Shown here: piece by piece, positions 1 to 5,615 of the stretch
How positions within the stretch are numbered: the stretch's first letter is position 1
How the letters are laid out: the number at the start of each line of letters is the position of its first letter
Assembly (NCBI GenBank): GCA_002385415.1
Contig: DGDL01000014.1
Location: 1-8,676, forward strand
DNA from: Clostridiales bacterium UBA3953
GTDB taxonomy: Bacteria; Bacillota; Clostridia; Oscillospirales; CAG-272
DNA: 8,676 nucleotides
Reading direction: 5' to 3'
Notes under the pieces: generated by a model
Database searches by the model: none
What the model saw: only the letters and a program-made list of their open reading frames with translations
Told to the model about the DNA's origin: nothing
Made by a program: the position numbers and the translations under genes

Positions 1-61
1 TAACCGCCACTTCTCTGCCGAAACCACTGCCGCCCCCGGTGATAATTGCTGTTTTATTCAT
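1..61 (-). CDS. Short-chain dehydrogenase/reductase, N-terminal fragment (runs off the left edge)
   Basis: Only the first 20 codons are present, reading leftward from an ATG at 61-59. They give MNKTAIITGGGSGFGREVAV. A beta strand followed by TGGGSGFG matches the TGxxxGxG dinucleotide-binding motif of classical SDR enzymes, which are NAD(P)-dependent oxidoreductases with a Rossmann fold. An AGGAGG ribosome-binding site at 71-76 lies 9 nt before the ATG and settles the start. The substrate cannot be told from this fragment. It lies downstream of the PII-like gene on the same strand, but a strong terminator (207-237) separates them, so it probably has its own promoter. The family call is fairly secure; the specific function is unknown. 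Confidence 0.8.
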   Translation of the reverse strand, partial: MNKTAIITGGGSGFGREVAV

Positions 62-70
62 TTATAACAT

Positions 71-76
71 CCTCCT
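71..76 (-). promoter_or_regulatory. Ribosome-binding site of the SDR gene
   Basis: A perfect AGGAGG on the minus strand sits 9 nt upstream of the ATG at 61. It identifies this short edge fragment as a genuine gene start. Confidence 0.85.
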
Positions 77-164
77 GTGATGGCATTAATTGCTACCATT
101 TTCTATAATTTTTCACTTTATATGTTTTTATTCTGTGAATTATCTTGCATCATATAGAAAATTT

Positions 165-194
165 TATATAACCGTTTTTCGGGTGCTGTCTCAA
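165..194 (-). promoter_or_regulatory. Possible promoter for the SDR gene
   Basis: On the minus strand TTGAGA (194-189) is followed after 18 nt by TATATA (170-165). It lies between the upstream terminator and the SDR start, where a promoter is expected. The match is imperfect and the region is AT-rich, so chance matches are likely. The rest of 77-206 is AT-rich and shows no other clear element. Confidence 0.3.
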
Positions 195-206
195 ATTAAA
201 ACAATC

Positions 207-237
207 AAAAAATAAAGGCACTCTACTTCCGAGTGCC
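207..237 (-). terminator. Rho-independent terminator of the DUF1538/PII operon
   Basis: On the minus strand a perfect 7-bp stem (GGCACTC pairing with GAGTGCC, 7-nt loop, 217-237) is followed directly by TTTATTTTTT (216-207). This is a textbook intrinsic terminator. It lies about 195 bp beyond the PII-like stop codon, so the transcript would carry a long, structured 3' tail. Confidence 0.85.
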
Positions 238-432
238 CATATATCGGCTGTTTGCCATAAGCTCATTATATTATGTCAAGTGTCTGCCCTGCCGGTTACC
301 GCTACGATTACTTATTTTTCTTTGTATACTCGCCCGTCAACCGGCATTCCCGGTGTATATTAGACAGCGTTTCCCGAGCCGGCCAACAGAAAGACTAAAT
401 GCATCTGTCTCCCGCGGCCGGCTGCGCAAAAC
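238..432. other. Non-coding stretch rich in inverted repeats, between the PII-like stop and the terminator
   Basis: I see no convincing gene in this stretch. It holds several GC-rich inverted repeats. The 8-bp arms at 377-384 and 416-423 (AGCCGGCC/GGCCGGCT) enclose a second 5-bp pair at 386-390 and 404-408. The 8-bp arms at 290-297 and 339-346 (TGCCGGTT/AACCGGCA) overlap a smaller hairpin at 340-354 (ACCGG/CCGGT), so the last two cannot form together. None is followed by a T-tract. It could be a structured 3' untranslated region, a small RNA or the remains of a small mobile element. I do not recognise a known RNA family. Confidence 0.5.
377..423. repeat. GC-rich inverted repeat (8-bp arms plus a nested 5-bp pair)
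   Basis: The arms AGCCGGCC (377-384) and GGCCGGCT (416-423) are perfectly complementary. Inside them ACAGA (386-390) can pair with TCTGT (404-408). It begins 10 bp past the PII-like stop codon. In the operon mRNA it would form a stable stem-loop that could protect the 3' end from exonucleases, but the role is inferred. Confidence 0.6.
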
Positions 433-1146
433 TCAGTCCGCATCAATGCCATCCAGCATTATCCCTACGCCGATGGCATGTTCGACCGGCAGTGAAAAGC
501 ATATACCGGTTCCGGCTGTATTCAGCCCCACTTCGCGTGTTATGCTTTCCATAATCTCCAGTTTCTTGTCTTTCGGAGTAACGATAAGTACAACATCCTT
601 TTCGGGCTGGATTGTTATGCCCAGATACTTTTGCGCCTCTTTTGATCCGAGTCCCCGCCCGTGGATAACCGTACCGCCGTTTGCTCCGGCTTTTCTTGCG
701 ACCGCCATCACCTGATCGAAAAATCCGCTGTTCACTATTGTTACGATCAGATGATACGGTTCTTTTGACACCGTCGCCATATCCTCACTTCCTATTTTCA
801 GATTCTCTTCAGCTTCGACACATATTCTTGAAAGCACACTGCTAACACTGCTAACACATATACTGAACGCAATTCCAGTGCCCGGTTTTCCAAAATTAAT
901 ACGATCGCTGATTTTCTTGAGCAGGTATTTTGTCATATTGTGCGTTTGCACGTTTATCGCCACTGTTTTTTTCGGCCCGCCGTAACCGAGAATCTCATAT
1001 ATGTCAGACTTTGCCGAACCTCTCCCGTGCGTGAGCAGCAGCATCGGAAAATCGCTGCTTTTAAAGACATCCGTTACAATATCCTCAAGGCTGCTGTCAA
1101 CAATCGTTATCAGCGCATCAAGTCTGACATTAGATCGACTTGCCAT
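433..1146 (-). CDS. Tandem PII-like signalling protein (two fused PII-like domains)
   Basis: This 237-residue protein holds two PII-like ferredoxin-fold domains, at about residues 10-105 and 132-227. Canonical PII (GlnB/GlnK) has one domain of about 112 residues and works as a trimer binding ATP/ADP and 2-oxoglutarate. Each half shows the beta-alpha-beta pattern, an HGRG stretch (40-43 and 162-165) leading into a T-loop-like segment, and a late GTGI(A/C)FS motif (89-95 and 212-218). A polar linker (about 107-130) joins the halves. The start is an ATG with a strong AGGAGG-type site upstream. It is the last gene of an operon with a DUF1538 membrane protein, 38 bp away, so it probably binds and gates that protein, as GlnK does AmtB. 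The T-loops do not match GlnB, so nitrogen sensing should not be assumed. Fold call strong; ligand unknown. Confidence 0.85.
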   Translation of the reverse strand: MASRSNVRLDALITIVDSSLEDIVTDVFKSSDFPMLLLTHGRGSAKSDIYEILGYGGPKKTVAINVQTHNMTKYLLKKISDRINFGKPGTGIAFSICVSSVSSVLSRICVEAEENLKIGSEDMATVSKEPYHLIVTIVNSGFFDQVMAVARKAGANGGTVIHGRGLGSKEAQKYLGITIQPEKDVVLIVTPKDKKLEIMESITREVGLNTAGTGICFSLPVEHAIGVGIMLDGIDAD

Positions 1147-1151
1147 CCATG

Positions 1152-1163
1152 CTCCTCCCTCCT
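1152..1163 (-). promoter_or_regulatory. Extended ribosome-binding site of the PII-like gene
   Basis: The minus strand carries AGGAGGGAGGAG, a doubled Shine-Dalgarno core, ending 5 nt before the ATG at 1146. An overlapping out-of-frame ATG at 1150-1148 is too close to the site and opens only a shadow frame, so 1146 is the better start. The site implies efficient translation of the partner protein. Confidence 0.75.
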
Positions 1164-1184
1164 ATACTGCCAATAAACAGGCAG

Positions 1185-2804
1185 TTAGCGTCTGTCGGCC
1201 ACTTGTGCAGACAGACCTTTTTCCACGTCAACCCCGGAACTGTCACATGATTCTTCAGCACTGCCATTTGCGTGAACTTCTTTGCCATTTTCGTGAGATG
1301 AGTATTCCAGCTCGATAATTGTATCCTCCACAACCGGAACCACCATATCTCTCTGTGCTCTTTTGGATTTAATCGCAGCGACCACACCGAAAAGCTGTAG
1401 CGTTATAACCGGCGTAAGCGCCACGAGCGCTACGATTCCGAACGCATCGGTGTAAATGTTGCCGCCATTTGCTTCGGCAGCCCCGATAGCCAACGGAAGC
1501 ATAAATGTTGCAGCCAGCGGGCCGGAAGCCACCGCTCCAGAGTCAAAGGCGATTGAGGTAAATAGATTGGACACAAAGAACGTCAAAACAAGCGTAATCA
1601 AATATCCCGGGATTACGATATAAAGCAGCGAAAGTCCGGTAAGCACGCGCACCATTGCCAAACCCACCGATACCGCCACACCGACCGAAAGCCCAATACC
1701 CATTGCTTTTGCCGAAATAGCTCCGCTTGTGACCTCTTCAACCTGTCTTTTTAGCACAAACACCGCCGGCTCGGCAGCAACCACAAAGTAACCGATTGCC
1801 ATACCTACCAAGATTAATATCAAGCCGCTGTTTTTGACAAACAGCTCGCCTCCGAGCTGGTATCCGGCAGGCATAAATCCTATATTTACGCTTGTCAAAA
1901 ACAAAACAAGTCCTATATAAGTATAAACTGTGCCCACACAAATTTTCAATACTTCTTTGATTTTTAATTTAATTCTTACAATTTGAAATATTGCAAAGGT
2001 AAGCAGTATCGGCAACAGCGCAATCGCAACTTGCTTCATGTACACAGGAAAGTTTGTGACATAAAGCAATCCAATATCCGAAAGCGAATTTATTTCGGGG
2101 ACCACCAGCGCACTTCCACCTGACGGAGTATAAAACATGCCTAAAAGCAGAACCAATATAATCGGGCCGATAAGTCCAAGCGCGACAAGCCCGAAACTGT
2201 CCTCTTCCGAAGTTTTATCGGCGCGCACAGAGGCGAGGCCGCGTCCAAGAGCCATTACCACAGGAACCATTATCGGGCCGGTAGTCACCGCTCCCGACTC
2301 CCAGGCAATTGAAAGAAAATCTTTACCGGTGAAAAAGGACAATGCGAATGCCGCTAAATAGCAGACAATCAGTATGTATGAAAGTCGTACCTGGAACAAA
2401 ATTCTTAAAAATGCCACGACAAGCGCCAAGCCCACACCAATCGATACGCTCATTATAAAAACGCTGTCGGGCACCCCGTTAATTTGCCCCGCAAGCACTA
2501 TCAAGTCAGGCTCCGCCATCGTTATAAAAATTCCTATAAACAAAGTTAAAATTATAATAAGCCAAAGCTTTTTATTTTTAACCAGTGCGGAGCCGATATG
2601 TTGGCCAATTGGAATAAGCGATATATCAACGCCCAAATTAAAAAGCGCTATTCCTAAAATTATAGTAAAAGCGCTTGCTAATAACAGAATTGCACTCCAT
2701 TTAGGCAATGGTGCGATTGTAAAATTTAGAAACAGAACCAACAAAATAATAGGAATCACCGAAAAAGATGATTCCTTGAGCTTGGACAAAAGCAATTTTA
2801 GCAC
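1185..2804 (-). CDS. DUF1538 family multi-pass membrane protein, internally duplicated; putative transporter
   Basis: This 539-residue protein is very hydrophobic, with roughly 12 or more membrane segments, and consists of two homologous halves about 250 residues apart. Matching landmarks are AEP (97-99 and 344-346), SIA(W/F)(E/D)SGAVxxGP (165-177 and 417-429) and D(S/A)FG(L/I)VAL (202-209 and 453-460). This is the two-repeat layout of DUF1538 proteins, whose function I do not know to be established. Duplicated halves with conserved acidic and Gly-rich motifs inside the membrane are typical of secondary transporters and channels. A charged tail of about 60 residues (479-539) is probably cytosolic and could contact the PII-like protein encoded just downstream. 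Translation starts at GTG, supported by a well-placed ribosome-binding site. Family call strong; transport role inferred; substrate unknown. Confidence 0.88.
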   Translation of the reverse strand: MLKLLLSKLKESSFSVIPIILLVLFLNFTIAPLPKWSAILLLASAFTIILGIALFNLGVDISLIPIGQHIGSALVKNKKLWLIIILTLFIGIFITMAEPDLIVLAGQINGVPDSVFIMSVSIGVGLALVVAFLRILFQVRLSYILIVCYLAAFALSFFTGKDFLSIAWESGAVTTGPIMVPVVMALGRGLASVRADKTSEEDSFGLVALGLIGPIILVLLLGMFYTPSGGSALVVPEINSLSDIGLLYVTNFPVYMKQVAIALLPILLTFAIFQIVRIKLKIKEVLKICVGTVYTYIGLVLFLTSVNIGFMPAGYQLGGELFVKNSGLILILVGMAIGYFVVAAEPAVFVLKRQVEEVTSGAISAKAMGIGLSVGVAVSVGLAMVRVLTGLSLLYIVIPGYLITLVLTFFVSNLFTSIAFDSGAVASGPLAATFMLPLAIGAAEANGGNIYTDAFGIVALVALTPVITLQLFGVVAAIKSKRAQRDMVVPVVEDTIIELEYSSHENGKEVHANGSAEESCDSSGVDVEKGLSAQVADRR

Positions 2805-2810
2805 AAACTA

Positions 2811-2817
2811 TCACCTT
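2811..2817 (-). promoter_or_regulatory. Ribosome-binding site that fixes the GTG start of the DUF1538 gene
   Basis: AAGGTGA on the minus strand lies 6 nt upstream of the GTG at 2804-2802. The first in-frame residues (MLKLLLSKLKE) are an amphipathic lead-in to the first membrane segment, which fits this start. Confidence 0.7.
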
Positions 2818-2877
2818 CTTTTTTAATATTCAAAAATTTATACCGGATATCAATATGAAAAAGCGCAGTCAACATCA

Positions 2878-2886
2878 ATTATACCA
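2878..2886 (-). promoter_or_regulatory. Possible second promoter (extended -10) upstream of DUF1538
   Basis: The minus strand has TGGTATAAT, a perfect extended -10 element (TGnTATAAT). The nearest -35-like hexamer, TTAACA at 2903-2898, is only 14 nt away, which is too close, so the extended -10 would have to suffice. It would give a leader of about 65 nt. Confidence 0.4.
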
Positions 2887-2980
2887 TATAACAAGTCTGT
2901 TAATAAATCATAAATTTAAACTAATTTATCTCGGAAGGGTAAATTTTAAATAAACCCATTTTAAACAATTTGCCTACCTA

Positions 2981-3009
2981 ATTATATAGGCTTCATAGCA
3001 CCTTGTTAA
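2981..3009 (-). promoter_or_regulatory. Sigma-A-type promoter of the DUF1538/PII operon
   Basis: TTAACA (3009-3004) and TATAAT (2986-2981) on the minus strand are separated by exactly 17 nt. This is a 5/6 -35 and a perfect -10. Transcription would begin near 2974 and leave a leader of about 170 nt before the GTG start. Confidence 0.65.
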
Positions 3010-3119
3010 CATCATATTTACATTTTACTTATATGTGTTTTATGGTATTTAGAGCAATTATCGAGCACATAATTTTTGGTTAATTGCACAATTTTAACTG
3101 CCAATTCCTTGGTAAAATT

Positions 3120-3158
3120 AAAAACGCTCTGCACGTTTTATCAGGAACGTGTCAGAGC
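3120..3158 (-). terminator. Rho-independent terminator after the Gfo/Idh/MocA oxidoreductase gene
   Basis: On the minus strand GCTCTG-A-CACGTT pairs with AACGTG-CAGAGC: 12 bp with one bulged base and an 8-nt loop. A T-run at 3124-3120 follows. It starts about 23 bp past the oxidoreductase stop codon. An AT-rich tail on the other side could give weak activity in reverse. Confidence 0.85.
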
Positions 3159-3180
3159 ATTTCTTAATTTGATTTTTTAT

Positions 3181-4425
3181 TTAGTTGTATTCAACAACTC
3201 CCATGCGTTTCCAGTCCGCTTTGGCGTTTTCTATATCTTTCTCTGCCGGCGTATAGTCGAACGGGGAGATTGGAAGTGTTACATTCAAGTTTTCGTCGGG
3301 CATAGGCGAGGCTGTGTCGCCGTCACAAATTTTGCGTTCTTCTTCGCTTCTGAAATCCGGTATGCGGTATTCCTTTCCGCCCTCGAGTGCACTGCGCTGC
3401 GCCAGTATCGCCACCGCCGACATTGCGACCGAATTGTATACATCAAAGAAAGGTTCTATATCATGCAGCATGTACTGACCGAAATGATACATAACCCAGA
3501 AATCTCCGCCTCCGTGCCCCGCTTTCGCGGCAAGCTCTGCGTTGGACGGCCAGGACGGCGTGTAGCGCTGGTACTCGCTTTCCCCTTCAGGCATCGCCCA
3601 AGAGTTATAGTGCAAAAACAGCTCGTTTGTTCCGCGGATGTTTTCCACCGAACCTTTTGTGCAGCACAGCCGGTAGGTATTTCCATGCCCTGCCCATGCC
3701 GCACAGCCGGTGATACGAAATACCGCGCCGCTGTCGGTCTCAACCATCATAATCGAGGCAGCATCCGCATGGCGGCGAGCCGTTCCCCTGTAAAGCTCGG
3801 GCGCCTGAACAGTTTTGGCATTGACCGCCACAAGACGCTCACCGGTCATATACATAAGCGGTGCAAGTGAATGGGTCAAATAATATGTACGCGGTATCCA
3901 GTTGCGCCAGTGACGCAGCCCGGGCGCAAGCCAGTTGAGTTCCTCCGATCTTGACGGGTGCACATACTCGCCTTCGGCATACAGCACACGTCCGAGCTTG
4001 CCCGTTTCATACAGGCGCTTCATTTCGAGGTTGGTAACAAAAAACGGATAATTTTCGGCAAGCATATACTTGCGGCCAGTACGCTCGACTGCGCGGCAAA
4101 GGTCGGCACACTCCTGCATTGTAATCGCAGGCGTGGTTTCGCTCAACACATCAATGCCCCGCTCCATCGCTTTGATAGCCAGTGGGGCATGCTCGTGGAA
4201 GAAGTTGCAAAGCACAACCGTGTCAAACAGCCCCGAGTCGAGGAACTCGTCGTAGTCGGTAAACCCCTTCACGCCGTCGCCGAGAGCACTGACGGCGCGG
4301 TCAACATAAGGTTTTACAAAATCGCATACCGCCGTAACTTCAAGTCCGTCGACCAGCCTTGCATTTTGAGCATAAGCCATGCCCCGCTGCAAGCCGACCA
4401 CACCTATCCGGCATTTTTCCATCAT
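3181..4425 (-). CDS. Gfo/Idh/MocA family oxidoreductase
   Basis: This 414-residue protein opens with a Rossmann fold (RIGVVGLQRGMAYA, about 6-19; the beta-2 end at D35), then TVVLCNFFHEHAP (69-81) and SETTPA (95-100), where the family usually has the EKP cofactor and catalytic motif. The C-terminal substrate domain carries GEYVHP (152-157) and a YLTHSLAPL segment (182-190), seen in members acting on sugars and glycosides. Family enzymes use NAD(P) to oxidise or reduce sugars, inositols or related polyols in the cytoplasm. Two departures stand out: Q13 replaces the second Gly of GxGxxG, and T97-T98 replace the usual Lys-Pro context of EKP. An AAGGAG site (4434-4439) lies 8 nt before the first of two adjacent ATGs. 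It is the last gene before a strong terminator, and a broken 5' relative lies upstream. Family call secure; substrate unknown. Confidence 0.88.
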   Translation of the reverse strand: MMEKCRIGVVGLQRGMAYAQNARLVDGLEVTAVCDFVKPYVDRAVSALGDGVKGFTDYDEFLDSGLFDTVVLCNFFHEHAPLAIKAMERGIDVLSETTPAITMQECADLCRAVERTGRKYMLAENYPFFVTNLEMKRLYETGKLGRVLYAEGEYVHPSRSEELNWLAPGLRHWRNWIPRTYYLTHSLAPLMYMTGERLVAVNAKTVQAPELYRGTARRHADAASIMMVETDSGAVFRITGCAAWAGHGNTYRLCCTKGSVENIRGTNELFLHYNSWAMPEGESEYQRYTPSWPSNAELAAKAGHGGGDFWVMYHFGQYMLHDIEPFFDVYNSVAMSAVAILAQRSALEGGKEYRIPDFRSEEERKICDGDTASPMPDENLNVTLPISPFDYTPAEKDIENAKADWKRMGVVEYN

Positions 4426-4438
4426 AGTAGTTTCTCCT
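4348..4438 (-). repeat. Direct repeat, copy 1 (5' end of the intact oxidoreductase gene)
   Basis: This stretch, covering the ribosome-binding site and about the first 25 codons, is clearly similar to 5475-5565 in the same orientation. The best block, around GLQR and the start codon, is nearly identical (for example CCGCTGCAAGCCGA in both on the plus strand). The two copies flank the kinase gene. Confidence 0.65.
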
Positions 4439-4533
4439 TCAATTACCCCGATATTCTGTTTAGCTTCTGCTATGACAAAACTGAAATTAACGCTTTTTTA
4501 ACTGGAAAACGAGCTATCCTTTGAGCCTATTAT

Positions 4534-5382
4534 TTACGATAAAATATTGTTTATCGCTTCGGATGCCCAATTATTAAAAAGCGGCCATTTGTTTTTGGGG
4601 AATATTGCATACTGCGCTTCAACAGCCCAATGCAGGCGCAAAAGCCAAAATACACCGATAACCTCTCTGCTCGCAAAATCGTTCGGGCTCACTTTTCGGT
4701 CAACCAGCAGCGATACCAAGTCGACTTCAGCCGGCGCCCTATATGGCCGCTGCCAGTCGATTATTCGATATTCATCGCCGAGCATAAATACCTGGTCCGC
4801 TTTAAGGTCGCCGTGAATGATATGAGAATCGTTTATTACTTCAAGTACACTTTCGCTTTTGCTCCATTGCAGCAGCTTCTCCGGCACGTTTCGGTCGATA
4901 AATTTAAACCGACCGTCACAAATCAACTCGCTGAGCTTACCTGTCGTTTCCCCCATGACATTCATCCATGCGCCATGCGAGCCGATATCAAGGTATACAG
5001 GTAAATCGCCTTTTATGCCACTAATACGGGCGATTATACCCTTTCCGTGTTGGACCAGTTCATTTGCATCATGTGCTTTTTCGCTGAGCAGAGGGGCGTC
5101 AATCCAATCGATTAGCATTGTGTCGCAGTTGCCGAGTTTGCCGATGACACTGTGTGCCGGCAACAGATCGGTTTCGGCAGTTTTATAGAAGTCTGCCTCA
5201 ACTGTCGGCGGAAGTTGTGATTTGTAAATCAAGCGCTTACCGCTTTCTAAAGTGAGTTTTTGCACGCAGGACAGCGGCCACTCATGTATTGTAATTCGCT
5301 CAGTTATTTTTTCGCCGATTATTTTGGCAAGTTCCTCATCAGAATGTAATTTCAAATCTGCAAAAACATGGTGTGAAATCAT
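4534..5382 (-). CDS. APH-family small-molecule kinase (aminoglycoside phosphotransferase fold)
   Basis: The 282-residue protein has the APH/choline-kinase fold. Motifs in order are a probable ATP-binding lysine, K54 (LIYKSQ); the catalytic loop HGDLKADQ (190-197) with predicted base D192; and IIDWQRP (207-213) with metal-binding D209. The family moves the ATP gamma-phosphate to a hydroxyl on aminoglycosides, choline, homoserine, fructosamines or other small molecules. Family membership alone does not mean drug resistance. Q197 stands where most members have the metal-binding Asn. The gene lies between a broken and an intact oxidoreductase gene, 108 bp before the latter, on the same strand. 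The ribosome-binding site is weak (AGAGAG-like, about 8 nt upstream) and I see no convincing promoter of its own. A sugar or metabolite kinase role is possible but unproven. Confidence 0.8.
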   Translation of the reverse strand: MISHHVFADLKLHSDEELAKIIGEKITERITIHEWPLSCVQKLTLESGKRLIYKSQLPPTVEADFYKTAETDLLPAHSVIGKLGNCDTMLIDWIDAPLLSEKAHDANELVQHGKGIIARISGIKGDLPVYLDIGSHGAWMNVMGETTGKLSELICDGRFKFIDRNVPEKLLQWSKSESVLEVINDSHIIHGDLKADQVFMLGDEYRIIDWQRPYRAPAEVDLVSLLVDRKVSPNDFASREVIGVFWLLRLHWAVEAQYAIFPKNKWPLFNNWASEAINNILS

Positions 5383-5432
5383 TTTAAAGCTCTCTTATTT
5401 TATTCATTGCACGCAATTGGTAAATATCGTTT

Positions 5433-5552
5433 TCAAATATAGAAACTTTCATGAAGAATGTCGCACCTGCAGTCATCGACAAACTTTAGAATTTTGCACA
5501 TGCGACCTGCCCGCTGCAAGCCGAGCACACCTGTTCGGCATTTTCCAATCAT
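5433..5552 (-). pseudogene. Remnant of a second Gfo/Idh/MocA oxidoreductase gene (5' end only)
   Basis: Reading leftward from the ATG at 5552, 39 codons begin MIGKCRTGVLGLQRAGRM, which lines up with MMEKCRIGVVGLQRGMAY of the intact oxidoreductase. Similarity fades after about residue 28 (KFVDD versus RLVDG), and the frame stops with TGA at 5435-5433. A GGAGG site lies 8 nt upstream, so the translation start itself is preserved. The rest of the usual 350-420 residues is missing and the kinase gene begins just beyond. This is most simply a duplicated oxidoreductase gene that lost its body. A genuine small protein is possible but less likely. Confidence 0.65.
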
Positions 5553-5565
5553 AGTCATATCCTCC
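5475..5565 (-). repeat. Direct repeat, copy 2 (remnant oxidoreductase 5' end)
   Basis: This is the partner of 4348-4438. Similarity covers the Shine-Dalgarno region, the start codon and about 25 codons, in the same orientation and about 1.1 kb apart, with the kinase gene between the copies. Confidence 0.65.
5561..5565 (-). promoter_or_regulatory. Ribosome-binding site of the remnant oxidoreductase gene
   Basis: GGAGG on the minus strand lies 8 nt before the ATG at 5552. An earlier in-frame ATG at 5558 is only 2 nt from it, so 5552 is the likely ancestral start. Confidence 0.55.
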
Positions 5566-5589
5566 GGTTGATCTTATTTTTATATAAAC

Positions 5590-5602
5590 TGCGGTAACCG
5601 CA
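5590..5602. repeat. Short GC inverted repeat after the lipoprotein gene
   Basis: TGCGGTAACCGCA is a perfect 6-bp inverted repeat about a single central base, 13 bp past the lipoprotein stop codon. A weak T-poor tail follows on the minus strand (GTTTATAT), so it is at best a poor terminator. It could equally be an operator for the downstream genes. Confidence 0.4.
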
Positions 5603-5615
5603 TATTTTGGTAAAC

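Larger units (their letters stand above)
2805..3119. other. AT-rich intergenic region upstream of the DUF1538 operon
   Basis: No gene is visible here. It holds the promoter candidates listed separately, a weak inverted repeat around the -10 (GCCTA at 2972-2976 and TAGGC at 2987-2991) that could be an operator, and a small AT-rich hairpin (3091-3118; ATTTTA/TAAAAT with an inner CCAA/TTGG) next to the oxidoreductase terminator. I recognise no riboswitch in the 170-nt leader. Confidence 0.5.

Noticed and set aside
233..715. 160-codon plus-strand open frame
   Set aside because: It overlaps the PII-like gene in antisense, has no ribosome-binding site and its protein is low in recognisable structure. 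It is a shadow of the real gene.
3076..3870. 264-codon plus-strand open frame
   Set aside because: It runs antisense through the oxidoreductase gene and across its terminator, and the residue pattern (many Cys, Arg, His) is typical of a shadow frame.
3958..4524. 188-codon plus-strand open frame
   Set aside because: It is antisense to the oxidoreductase N-terminus, with no start signal or family resemblance.
4534..5382. Calling the kinase an aminoglycoside-resistance gene
   Set aside because: The fold alone does not show this. The catalytic loop is atypical and no resistance or mobile context surrounds it.
5590..5602. Calling the short palindrome a terminator of the lipoprotein gene
   Set aside because: The stem is only 5-6 bp and no T-run follows, so transcription probably continues into the kinase and oxidoreductase genes.
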